Source: Comamonadaceae bacterium
Lineage (GTDB): Bacteria; Pseudomonadota; Gammaproteobacteria; Burkholderiales; Burkholderiaceae_C
DNA: 5,563 nucleotides
NCBI GenBank assembly: GCA_024642025.1
Contig: JAHEBY010000193.1
Location: 1 to 5,563, forward strand
Reading direction: 5' to 3'
Part shown: positions 1 to 5,563 of the stretch, piece after piece
Layout: each line of letters begins with the position of its first letter
How positions within the stretch are numbered: position 1 is the first letter of the stretch
Made by a program: the position numbers and the translations under genes
Notes under the pieces: model-generated
The model's database searches: none
What the model was told of the DNA's origin: nothing
What the model saw: the letters and a program-made list of their open reading frames with translations, nothing else

Positions 1-433
1 GAACCGCCTCCAGGGCAGCCAGAGCCTTCGCCTGTGCAGCAGCGCCTGACATGGGGCTATGGGCACGCAGCGTTTCCGCAATCTGATCGCCGATGGTCAT
101 AACGGGATTTAATGAAAACTTTGGGTCCTGCAACACCATCGCAATACGTCCTCCCCGCATCTCCCGTCTCTGCCTGGGCGAACAGCTCAGCAGGTCGGTA
201 CCATGAAATGCCATCCTTTTGGCGGTGACCAGACCCTCAGGCGCGGTCAACCCCAGAATCGCTCGGCCAATCTGTGATTTCCCCGAGCCTGACTCGCCCA
301 CAATACCTAGCCTTTCGCGCCCCAGGTCAAACGAGACACCACGCACCGCCTCGAATCTACCACCGTCACGGCTGGGGAACGAAACGCGCAGGCCTTCCAC
401 CTGCAGCACGGGTCCAGGTTCAGCAACGGTCAT
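1..433 (-). CDS. ddpD: Dipeptide ABC transporter ATP-binding protein DdpD, N-terminal part (runs off left edge)
   Basis: Translating the minus strand from the ATG at 433 gives 144 open residues up to the window edge, beginning MTVAEPGPVLQVEGLRVSF. A Walker A motif GESGSGKS lies at residues 46-53. A Q-loop with QDP at 102-104, followed by SLNP (107-110) and then IGDQI, is characteristic of the OppD/DppD/DdpD class of peptide-importer ATPases. The signature motif, Walker B and the C-terminal oligopeptide/dipeptide transporter domain would lie beyond the edge, so completeness cannot be judged. The protein would hydrolyse ATP on the cytoplasmic face to drive the DdpB/DdpC channel. The start is well supported: the ATG overlaps the ddpC stop as ATGA, and GAAAGG lies 6 bases upstream. 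Family assignment is firm; the symbol rests on the ddpX-A-B-C order. A second ATPase (ddpF) is expected just outside the window. Confidence 0.88.
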   Translation of the reverse strand, partial: MTVAEPGPVLQVEGLRVSFPSRDGGRFEAVRGVSFDLGRERLGIVGESGSGKSQIGRAILGLTAPEGLVTAKRMAFHGTDLLSCSPRQRREMRGGRIAMVLQDPKFSLNPVMTIGDQIAETLRAHSPMSGAAAQAKALAALEAV

Positions 434-1359
434 TTCACGCCTTTCGGGTCGAGCGCATCACGCAGACCGTCCCCCAGCAAATTGAACGCAAGACTCACCA
501 GAAAAATGGCTGCGCCGGGAGCGGCGGCCACCCACCATTGGTCCAGCACGTACAAGCGGCCATTGGCAATCAGTGCACCCCATTCGGGCATGGGCGGTTG
601 AGCACCTAGCCCAAGAAAACCAAGGCCGGCGGCGGTGAGAATAATCCCGGCCATATCCAGCGTGACACGCACAATTACCGACGACAGGCACAGCGGCATG
701 ATGTGTCGCAAAACGATGCGCCAGGGCGAAGCGCCAATCAGCTGCACCGCGGCGATGTAGTCCGCCTGGCGAATGGTGAGCGTTTCGGCTCGGGCAATGC
801 GTGCATAGGGCGGCCAGGATGTGATGGCAATCGCAATTACCGCGTTCTCGATGCCAGGGCCGAGCGCCGCGACAAACGCCAGGGCCAGAATTAGGCGGGG
901 AAAGGCCAGAAAGATGTCAGTAATGCGCATAAGCGCCGCGTCGAGCCAGCCGCCGGCATACCCTGCCACCGTTCCAACCACCAGCCCTATCGGTGCGGCC
1001 AGCATCGCGACCAAGGCCACCACATACAGCGTAACGCGCGAACCATGGATGATGCGCGACAGAATATCGCGCCCCTGGTCATCGGTACCAAACCAGTGTG
1101 CCGAAGAAGGCGGAAGCAGGCGCGTAGTGCGCAGATCGCCGATGTAGGGCGAGTAAGGCGCCAGCAAGTCAGCGAAAATAGCTACCAGCGCCAACACCAT
1201 GACAATGCCAAGTCCGAGCATTGCGAGTCGGTTGTGCGCGAATGTGCGCCAGGCGCTGTAAGCTCGGCCAAGCGACGCCTGGCGCCGAGACTGCGGTCGT
1301 TCAGACATCAGCCAGTCCTGCAGGCTCTCCTTGGGCGCGGACAAGTCGGCCCGAATCAT
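430..1359 (-). CDS. ddpC: Dipeptide ABC transporter permease DdpC
   Basis: 309-residue inner-membrane permease of the binding-protein-dependent transport family (OppC/DppC type). A hydrophobic segment at about residues 47-67 is followed by the OppC-type junction LLPPSSAHWFGTD (81-93) and GRDILSR. The transport domain then runs from about 106 to 305 with several hydrophobic stretches. The EAA loop that contacts the ATPase is around 199-222 (DYIAAVQLIGASPW), and the tail is GDGLRDALDPK. The segment around EWGALIANGRLYVLDQWW (259-276) closely resembles E. coli DdpC as I remember it. The ATG at 1359 overlaps the ddpB stop as ATGA, suggesting coupling, but no Shine-Dalgarno precedes it. A second ATG at 1308 (residue 18, MSERPQ) has AGGA 7 bases upstream and would give a length closer to E. 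coli DdpC (about 298). I keep 1359 because of the overlap and because the Trp-Leu before Met18 looks like a recurring N-terminal pattern in this permease group. The open frame continues upstream of 1359, but that is a shadow of ddpB. Confidence 0.9.
   Translation of the reverse strand: MIRADLSAPKESLQDWLMSERPQSRRQASLGRAYSAWRTFAHNRLAMLGLGIVMVLALVAIFADLLAPYSPYIGDLRTTRLLPPSSAHWFGTDDQGRDILSRIIHGSRVTLYVVALVAMLAAPIGLVVGTVAGYAGGWLDAALMRITDIFLAFPRLILALAFVAALGPGIENAVIAIAITSWPPYARIARAETLTIRQADYIAAVQLIGASPWRIVLRHIMPLCLSSVIVRVTLDMAGIILTAAGLGFLGLGAQPPMPEWGALIANGRLYVLDQWWVAAAPGAAIFLVSLAFNLLGDGLRDALDPKGVK
440..445 (-). promoter_or_regulatory. Ribosome binding site of ddpD inside the ddpC 3' end
   Basis: On the minus strand GAAAGG lies 6 bases before the ATG at 433. 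It sits within the last codons of ddpC, so ribosomes ending ddpC at the ATGA overlap could restart directly on ddpD. It supports the chosen ddpD start. Confidence 0.6.
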
Positions 1360-2423
1360 CGTGTACGGGTGCGTGGGTCGAGCACTTTGTAAAGCAGGTC
1401 CGTCAGCAGGTTCAGTCCGATGAAGATGGAGCCCACCACAATGGTGCCACCCAACACAGCATTCATGTCGGCATTCTGAAGCGAATTGGTGATGTAAAGG
1501 CCCAGTCCTGGCCAGGCGAATACGGTTTCTGTAAGCACAGACCCTTCCAGCAGCCCGGCATACGACAAGGCCACAACAGTCACCAGCGGCACCATCGCAT
1601 TGCGCAACGCGTGGCGCCAGATGATGCGGGTCTCTGAAAGGCCTTTCGCGCGGGCGGCGATCACATATTCCTGAGCCAGCTCGTTGAGCATGAACGCGCG
1701 AGTCATACGGCTGATGTAAGCAAGTGAGAAGTAGCCCAGCAGGGATGCGGGCAGAATAAGGTGCGCCAGTACATTTCGGAATGCATCCCACTGGCCCTGG
1801 CGCGCCGTGTCGAGCAACAGAAAGCCGCTATCCAGCGTAACGGAATACTCGTAACTGACATCAAGCCGCCCCGGCCCAGCAATCCACCCGAGCTTGGCAT
1901 AGAAAAGCACCAGCCCCATCAGGCCCAGCCAGAAAATCGGCACCGAATAGCCGATCAACCCCATCACCCGCACTATCTGGTCGACCATGCCACCGCGCCG
2001 AACCGCCGCCCACACACCCAGCGGAATGCCGAACCCGGCGCCGATGATGATGCCCAGCGTGGCCAGTTCAATGGTGGCCGGAAAGGTACGCTTGATGTCA
2101 GTCATCACCGGGTTGGACGTCAGAACAGAGGTACCGAAATCGCCCGTCATGATTTTCCGCAGGTATATGCCGAACTGAGTGTACAGAGGCTTGTTCAACC
2201 CCATTTCCTCGCGCACCCGCGCAATCACATGCTCGGGTGCGCGGTCGCCCACGATGGCCAGCACAGGGTCAATCGGCATCACGCGGCCAATGAAGAACGT
2301 CACCGCAAGCAGGCCCAGATAGGTCAGGATGATGACCCCGAGAAAGTTGGTGACGGTCGTGAGCACCCTCGCGAAACGGGGGCCGCCCGCCTTCGCGGGC
2401 GACGAATGGACGTCAGCGTTCAA
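1356..2423 (-). CDS. ddpB: Dipeptide ABC transporter permease DdpB
   Basis: 355-residue inner-membrane permease (OppB/DppB type) forming the channel with DdpC. Visible features: a first membrane segment at about 24-47 ending in RVMPIDPV; GDFGTSV (94-100); FPATIELA (114-121) leading into the next membrane segments; an EAA loop at about 252-279 with the conserved Gly261 (ARAKGLSE); ETVFAWPGLG (299-308); and the usual C-terminal LDPRTR. The LLLDTARQG insert (202-210) and overall plan match E. coli DdpB as I remember it. The start is uncertain. The annotated one is TTG at 2423, 21 bases after ddpA, with only a weak GCGGG 6 bases upstream. A GTG at 2366 (Val20) would give an N-terminus of about the E. 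coli DdpB length, but its only purine-rich stretch directly abuts it. No ATG occurs before residue 49, which lies inside the conserved region. The gene ends in an ATGA overlap with ddpC. Confidence 0.9.
   Translation of the reverse strand: MNADVHSSPAKAGGPRFARVLTTVTNFLGVIILTYLGLLAVTFFIGRVMPIDPVLAIVGDRAPEHVIARVREEMGLNKPLYTQFGIYLRKIMTGDFGTSVLTSNPVMTDIKRTFPATIELATLGIIIGAGFGIPLGVWAAVRRGGMVDQIVRVMGLIGYSVPIFWLGLMGLVLFYAKLGWIAGPGRLDVSYEYSVTLDSGFLLLDTARQGQWDAFRNVLAHLILPASLLGYFSLAYISRMTRAFMLNELAQEYVIAARAKGLSETRIIWRHALRNAMVPLVTVVALSYAGLLEGSVLTETVFAWPGLGLYITNSLQNADMNAVLGGTIVVGSIFIGLNLLTDLLYKVLDPRTRTR
2384..2401 (-). other. Strong GC hairpin at the ddpA/ddpB junction
   Basis: A perfect 7-bp inverted repeat (CGCCCGC / GCGGGCG) with a 4-base loop. 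In the mRNA it would form a compact GC stem about 45 bases after the ddpA stop. With the TTG start at 2423 it lies in codons 8-14 of ddpB; with the GTG at 2366 it is wholly intergenic. Hairpins between a binding-protein gene and its permease gene are known to stabilise the upstream mRNA and damp downstream expression (as in malE-malF). Such a role here is inference. There is no following T-run, so it is not an intrinsic terminator. Confidence 0.45.
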
Positions 2424-2444
2424 ACCGGACCCGCTTTTGCGACG

Positions 2445-4061
2445 TTACTTGCTGACCTTAAACATGTAGGTCGAGTCAGAAGTGGGCCCAAGCTTCAAGC
2501 CTTGAACATCGCTGCGCATAGCCGCCACCTCAGTTTGCTGAAAGATCACGACAAACGGGCTGCTTTTGCGAAACTCCGCCTGCATCTCTTCGTACATACC
2601 CTTGCGCTTGCCCGAATCACGCTCCAGGACGGCCGCGTCTGCTTTCTTTGTAAGTTCAGGAATGTCCCAGGCGTTGCGCCATGCAAGAGGCTTGGACTTG
2701 GCGTTATCCGAGTTGTCCGGGTTTCTGGCAAAGGTGTCAGCATTGGTATGAGGGTCCCAATAGTCGGCGCCCCATTGGCCGATATACATATCGTGTGTGC
2801 GCGCCCGATACTTCGTGAGAGTCTGCTTGCCGTCCCCGGGCAAAATTTCAATGTCTATGCCGGCGCGCTTTGCCGTCTGCTGAAAGGCCTCAGTGATGCC
2901 TTGAACCGGTTGAGTGGTGCGCATATCGATAGTGACTTTGAATCCATTGGGCAAACCCGCCTTGGCCAGCAGTGCCTTGGCTTTGTCTACGTCCAGTTTG
3001 TATGGGTTCACGGTGCTGGCGCCAAGCAAACCGACGGGCAGGAAGTTCTGGTGGACTACACCAATGTTTTTGATCAGCGTGTCGCCGATGGCGCCATAGT
3101 CCACCAGCCATTTCAAGGCTTCGCGCACTTCCGGTTTGGCGAGGTTAGGATTTTTCTGGTTCAAACCGATGTAGTAAACCGTGCCTTTGGCGGTCGCCGT
3201 TGTCTTGATGTCTTTGTTGGCCTCAAGCGCTTTGAGATCTTCCGGAGACAGGTTGCGGGCGATATCAATGTCGCCCTTTTCCAGCTGCAAGCGCTGCGAC
3301 GAGGCTTCCTTGACGTGGCGATAAATTACACGAACCAGTTTGGCCTTGTCGCCGTAGTAGTTGTCGTTGCGCTCCAGTGCAACAATCTCGTTAGCGCGCC
3401 ACTCGCGCAACTTCATCGGGCCCGAGCCCGCAAAATTGGTCTTTAGCCAGCCATAACCCATGTCGCCGCCCGTTTCTTTGGTCATCACTAGCTTCTTGTC
3501 GATGATGGCAGCAATATTGGCAGTCAAACAGTTGTAGACAAACGTGGGCGCATAAGCCTTGTCGGTTTCAAACGTCAAGGTCAACGGGCCGGTCTGTTTG
3601 ATTTTGTCTTTCACGTTATCTTTGTTAAACCCGAACTGGGTCAGAATGAATGCGGGTGTTTTGTCGAGCAACACCGCGCGCTGCAAGGAAAACACAACAT
3701 CTTCCGCCGTGAGCGCATTGCCTGATGCAAATTTGAGACCTGGCTTGACCTCAAAACTATAAGTCTTGCCATCGGCCGAGACTGACCAGGACTTGGCAAT
3801 ATCAGCGACCAGTTTTGAAGGATCGTTCACGTCAAAACGAATCAGACGATCATAGGTGTTGCCCATGATTTCGCCCGCCGAGATTTCAAACGCCTCGCCA
3901 GGATCCATGGTAATGATGTCGTCAATTGCCCACGCCACCACCAACGTGTCTTTCGGCGTGACGGCCGACGCTGAGGTGATGCCATACAGGCTCAATGCGA
4001 GAGAACAGACTGTGGTAATGCCTAGGGCCCTGCGGGTGAATGGAGGTACGCTAACTTTCAT
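2445..4061 (-). CDS. ddpA: Periplasmic dipeptide-binding protein DdpA (SBP family 5)
   Basis: 538-residue extracytoplasmic solute-binding protein of family 5 (DppA/OppA type). The N-terminus is a typical Sec signal peptide: Lys/Arg-rich start (MKVSVPPFTRR), hydrophobic core 13-28 and an ASA cleavage motif ending at residue 33. No lipobox cysteine is present, so a soluble periplasmic protein is expected. The mature part shows the family pattern: a conserved segment at about 88-128 including SWSVSADGKTYSF and LTAEDVVFSLQRA, GSGPMKLREW (212-221) and ERNDNYYG (230-237). The GQWGADYWDP motif (428-437) lies where DppA/OppA carry the aspartate that binds the peptide amino group; Asp433 or Asp436 is the candidate here (inference). 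The ATG at 4061 is preferred over an open extension to 4118 because AAAGGG lies 7 bases upstream and the signal peptide starts there. It would deliver D-Ala-D-Ala or a related dipeptide to DdpBCD. The substrate is inferred from ddpX next door; the family also binds ordinary peptides. Confidence 0.92.
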   Translation of the reverse strand: MKVSVPPFTRRALGITTVCSLALSLYGITSASAVTPKDTLVVAWAIDDIITMDPGEAFEISAGEIMGNTYDRLIRFDVNDPSKLVADIAKSWSVSADGKTYSFEVKPGLKFASGNALTAEDVVFSLQRAVLLDKTPAFILTQFGFNKDNVKDKIKQTGPLTLTFETDKAYAPTFVYNCLTANIAAIIDKKLVMTKETGGDMGYGWLKTNFAGSGPMKLREWRANEIVALERNDNYYGDKAKLVRVIYRHVKEASSQRLQLEKGDIDIARNLSPEDLKALEANKDIKTTATAKGTVYYIGLNQKNPNLAKPEVREALKWLVDYGAIGDTLIKNIGVVHQNFLPVGLLGASTVNPYKLDVDKAKALLAKAGLPNGFKVTIDMRTTQPVQGITEAFQQTAKRAGIDIEILPGDGKQTLTKYRARTHDMYIGQWGADYWDPHTNADTFARNPDNSDNAKSKPLAWRNAWDIPELTKKADAAVLERDSGKRKGMYEEMQAEFRKSSPFVVIFQQTEVAAMRSDVQGLKLGPTSDSTYMFKVSK

Positions 4062-4068
4062 ACAAATA

Positions 4069-4074
4069 CCCTTT
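4069..4074 (-). promoter_or_regulatory. Ribosome binding site of ddpA
   Basis: On the minus strand AAAGGG lies 7 bases before the ATG at 4061. It is the best Shine-Dalgarno match in the window. It decides the ddpA start against the longer open frame and fits strong translation of the binding protein. Confidence 0.7.
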
Positions 4075-4117
4075 AAGTGAACGCCAGAATGGGGCGGAGT
4101 TGCGACAAGACAGATCA

Positions 4118-4133
4118 AGCAAGTTTCGTGCTC
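4118..4133 (-). promoter_or_regulatory. Sigma-54-like -24/-12 element upstream of ddpA (tentative)
   Basis: The minus strand reads GAGCACGAAACTTGCT. Against the sigma-54 consensus TGGCACG-N4-TTGCW it keeps GCACG, the exact 4-base spacer and TTGCT, but has A in place of the first G of the normally invariant GG. Transcription would start near 4107, about 46 bases before the ddpA ATG. The E. coli ddp operon is known to be under nitrogen (NtrC/sigma-54) control, which raises the prior. An overlapping GG-N10-GC (AGG then GAGC) also exists but fits the rest of the consensus poorly. Confidence 0.28.
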
Positions 4134-4134
4134 A

Positions 4135-4152
4135 CACTTAACCTACTGAGTG
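4135..4152. repeat. Imperfect 18-bp dyad in the ddpX-ddpA gap
   Basis: CACTTA and TGAGTG face each other across 6 bases (5 of 6 pairs, the sixth being G-T). It sits directly upstream of the sigma-54-like element. It could be an operator or nothing; the spacing does not match an NtrC site. Nothing else was recognised in the 140-base ddpX-ddpA gap. Confidence 0.2.
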
Positions 4153-4201
4153 CAAGCCCGACTTTAGGCCTCTTTGAGCCCGCCGGACTACAGGGTAAAA
4201 C

Positions 4202-4774
4202 CTAGCCTGGGCTTGGACGCATGGGGTCCAGATCACCCAGCGAGGCGCTGGCAATGAGCGGGTAAGTGTTTCCGTCTTTCAGGGAATAGTGCCACCACTC
4301 GTGCGCAATGTGCCTGAACCCCGCGAGCTCCATGATGCTCAGCAACAGTTGGCGGTTTGCTTGCGCGGCAACAGAGACACGATCGCAATAATGATGGGAG
4401 AGTGTCGTCATGTCGTCAAAGGGTGTGCCCATGTCGAGCTCAGCGCCTGTCTGGTCGACCAGGGTCAGGTCGATCGCAGTGCCTCGGGTATGGTTCGAGC
4501 CGATGCGGGGGTCGGCGACGTAGGTCTTGTCGGGGGCGGCATCCCACAAAATAACTTGGGCCTCATGCGGACGGAATGCGTCGAAAATCTTGATCCGGCA
4601 ATGGTTTTCAACCGCGTGCCGCACTGCCAGCCGCAGGCAGACATCGGCGTCCTTGTGGATCAGACAAAGCGGCCGCTGATATATCTTTTGCCCAGCCACG
4701 TTGAACGGCGTGGCGTACGCCAGATCGAGCAGAACGCCATGGGTTTGCTCAGTGACCGGGATCAGCGGATGCAT
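4202..4774 (-). CDS. ddpX: D-alanyl-D-alanine dipeptidase DdpX (VanX family, zinc enzyme)
   Basis: 190-residue peptidase of family M15D that hydrolyses D-Ala-D-Ala to two D-alanines. All hallmark residues are present: the substrate-side Arg68 in FDAFRPHEAQ; the zinc motif SNHTRGTAID with His95 and Asp102; and EWWHY, with Glu159 as catalytic base and His162 as third zinc ligand. The spacings (H-x6-D, E-x2-H) equal those of VanX (His116/Asp123, Glu181/His184). Length and order agree with E. coli DdpX (193 residues), including IYQRPLCLIHKDA near the N-terminus. There is no signal peptide, so it acts in the cytoplasm on dipeptide imported by DdpABCD. I chose the ATG at 4774, which matches the family N-terminus and leaves a sensible leader after the promoter candidate, though no clear Shine-Dalgarno precedes it. 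A TTG at 4801, preceded by AGG, would add 9 residues. No vanH/vanA-type genes are adjacent, so this is a catabolic, not a glycopeptide-resistance, setting. Confidence 0.93.
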   Translation of the reverse strand: MHPLIPVTEQTHGVLLDLAYATPFNVAGQKIYQRPLCLIHKDADVCLRLAVRHAVENHCRIKIFDAFRPHEAQVILWDAAPDKTYVADPRIGSNHTRGTAIDLTLVDQTGAELDMGTPFDDMTTLSHHYCDRVSVAAQANRQLLLSIMELAGFRHIAHEWWHYSLKDGNTYPLIASASLGDLDPMRPSPG

Positions 4775-4817
4775 GCACGTACTTATCAAAACCACGCCCA
4801 AGCGCCTGATCTCGCAC

Positions 4818-4846
4818 AGAATATGGCGCCGGTCGCATCACGACAA
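4818..4846 (-). promoter_or_regulatory. Candidate sigma-70-type promoter of ddpX
   Basis: On the minus strand TTGTCG (4846-4841) and TATTCT (4823-4818) are separated by exactly 17 bases, each matching 4 of 6 consensus positions. A start near 4811 would leave a leader of about 36 bases to the ATG at 4774. Another AT-rich -10-like patch (CTATATTAA, 4909-4901) has no acceptable -35 partner. The match is weak and could be chance. Confidence 0.28.
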
Positions 4847-4932
4847 AGAACACTGATGCGCTTCAGGCAGAGGATGATCGCCCCGGCACCGACATGGCTT
4901 TTAATATAGCCCGGACGCACAGATATTCGGGT

Positions 4933-4996
4933 AAAAAAAACGTGAAAAAATCCCTGCTTTTCCAGAATTACTTTTCTGGCGACCAGATGTAAGCAG
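4933..4996 (-). terminator. Probable terminator after the upstream binding-protein gene
   Basis: Reading on the minus strand, an outer arm CTGCTT (4996-4991) pairs with AAGCAG (4959-4954). It encloses an inner hairpin CCAGAA-AAGTAA-TTCTGG (4979-4962). Three to four bases later come T6 (4950-4945) and, after CACG, T8 (4940-4933). The structure begins 17 bases after the stop codon at 5014. The stems are only 6 bp each and the outer one is interrupted, so efficiency is uncertain, but stem plus T-tracts in this place fits a factor-independent terminator. Confidence 0.55.
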
Positions 4997-5013
4997 TCGT
5001 TCATCAGCCCCGC

Positions 5014-5563
5014 TTAGCGGCGAATCTTGCCATCCTCCGTAAGGATGGTCATCTCCACGAATTTCGCGCCGCTGGCCTTTTGCGGGCCAAGATCGATCGT
5101 CATGCCGCCGATATTCCACGCCTGAATGGCTTGGGCAGCAGCCAAAAAGCTCTCACGCGTCAAACCCCTGCCCGCCCGCCTCACCGCCTCAACAAACACT
5201 TTGGCTGCAACGTAGCCCTCAATCGCCGAATAACTCGGGCTGGCACCATTCGCACCTGACGCCTTAATCGCAGCCAGGTACTCGGCAGCAATGGGCGTCA
5301 CTGGCGCATAGGGATAGGGCATAACCTGGCTGACCACCACACCACGCGCCAGCGGACCAAGCTCGTCCAGCAATGCCTGAGTACCGACGAATGAAATGTT
5401 GTAAAAATTGCCGCTAAATCCGGCCTGCCGGGCAAGTCGTATGAATTTCGCGCAAGCCTTGTAGGCACCGATCTGGACGATGGCTTGTGGCTTGCCCGCC
5501 AGGATGGTGGCCACGGCTTTTTCGACCTCAAGCGAATTGCGTTCAACCGTTGCCACCACTGAC
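5014..5563 (-). CDS. Branched-chain amino-acid-type ABC transporter substrate-binding protein, C-terminal part
   Basis: The frame is open from the right window edge to the TAA at 5014, giving about 182 residues of a protein that normally has around 370-400. The N-terminus and signal peptide are outside. The text is typical of the C-terminal half of Leu/Ile/Val-binding-type proteins (Peripla_BP_6, periplasmic-binding fold type I). VATVERNS is followed by a spaced acidic helix; then come AIVQIGAYKACAKFIRLARQ, NISFVGTQALL, a SQVMPYPY strand, SYSAIEGYVAAKVFVEAVRRAG and the end FVEMTILTEDGKI. It would bind an amino acid or another small acid in the periplasm; the ligand cannot be told from this part. 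The GTG at 5559 is an internal valine, not the start. A probable terminator follows and no transporter partners lie downstream, so it seems to be a separate unit from ddp. Confidence 0.87.
   Translation of the reverse strand, partial: SVVATVERNSLEVEKAVATILAGKPQAIVQIGAYKACAKFIRLARQAGFSGNFYNISFVGTQALLDELGPLARGVVVSQVMPYPYAPVTPIAAEYLAAIKASGANGASPSYSAIEGYVAAKVFVEAVRRAGRGLTRESFLAAAQAIQAWNIGGMTIDLGPQKASGAKFVEMTILTEDGKIRR

Noticed and set aside
1360..1791. Upstream extension of the ddpC frame into ddpB (144 codons)
   Set aside because: The added residues are Cys/His/Arg-rich and unlike a permease, and they overlap the conserved ddpB sequence in another frame. The permease similarity begins only after 1359.
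1761..3446. A very long open frame on the plus strand (561 codons) antisense to ddpB and ddpA
   Set aside because: It lies wholly opposite two clearly coding genes with recognised motifs. Its translation is rich in Arg/His/Gln without domain character, and codon bias in GC-rich genes commonly leaves the opposite strand open.
4062..4201. Possible terminator in the ddpX-ddpA gap (GGCTC-AAA-GAGGCC around 4166-4183)
   Set aside because: The stem is short and bulged, the loop is only three bases and no T-run follows, so nothing supports termination there.
4202..4774. ddpX as a vancomycin-resistance vanX gene
   Set aside because: No vanH, vanA/B ligase or vanRS genes are present. The neighbours are a dipeptide importer in the E. 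coli ddp order, which fits catabolism in a Gram-negative cell.
4289..4909. Plus-strand open frame of 206 codons opposite ddpX
   Set aside because: It is antisense to ddpX, whose catalytic motifs prove the minus strand coding, and it shows no recognisable protein features.
4775..5013. A sigma-54 promoter upstream of ddpX
   Set aside because: Scanning the minus strand for GG and GC at the required 10-base separation gave no match in this gap. Near-misses such as GGGCTATATTAAAAGC have the wrong spacing, which sigma-54 does not tolerate.

Overview
The window reads almost entirely on the minus strand and looks like chromosomal DNA of a Gram-negative proteobacterium. The base composition is fairly GC-rich, one binding protein carries a Sec signal peptide with no lipobox, and the operon has tight start/stop overlaps. 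The proteins resemble those of Burkholderiales (an Alcaligenaceae-like betaproteobacterium would fit), but this is an impression from protein character, not a search result.

Layout in the direction of transcription (right to left). (1) 5563-5014: the C-terminal part of a leucine/branched-chain-amino-acid-type ABC substrate-binding protein, cut by the window edge. (2) 5013-4775: a non-coding gap of about 240 bases with a two-level hairpin followed by T-tracts (probable terminator of gene 1) and a weak sigma-70-type promoter candidate. (3) 4774-4202: ddpX, a VanX/DdpX-family D-alanyl-D-alanine dipeptidase with all zinc and catalytic residues visible. (4) 4201-4062: a 140-base gap with a sigma-54-like element, a small dyad and a good ribosome binding site. 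(5) 4061-2445: ddpA, a family-5 periplasmic dipeptide-binding protein. (6) 2423-1356: ddpB, first permease. (7) 1359-430: ddpC, second permease. (8) 433-1: the N-terminal third or more of ddpD, a transporter ATPase with Walker A and Q-loop, running off the left edge. ddpB/ddpC and ddpC/ddpD each overlap in an ATGA.

The order X-A-B-C-D matches the E. coli ddpXABCDF operon. The reading is that DdpA captures D-Ala-D-Ala or a related dipeptide in the periplasm, DdpB/DdpC carry it across the inner membrane powered by DdpD (and probably a DdpF beyond the left edge), and cytoplasmic DdpX splits it to D-alanine for use as carbon and nitrogen or for wall recycling. Substrate is inferred from DdpX and gene order.

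I found no mobile element, CRISPR array, RNA gene or clearly new system. The points worth a second look are regulatory: the sigma-54-like element before ddpA, a strong GC hairpin at the ddpA/ddpB junction that bears on the ddpB start, and the terminator separating the two transport loci.
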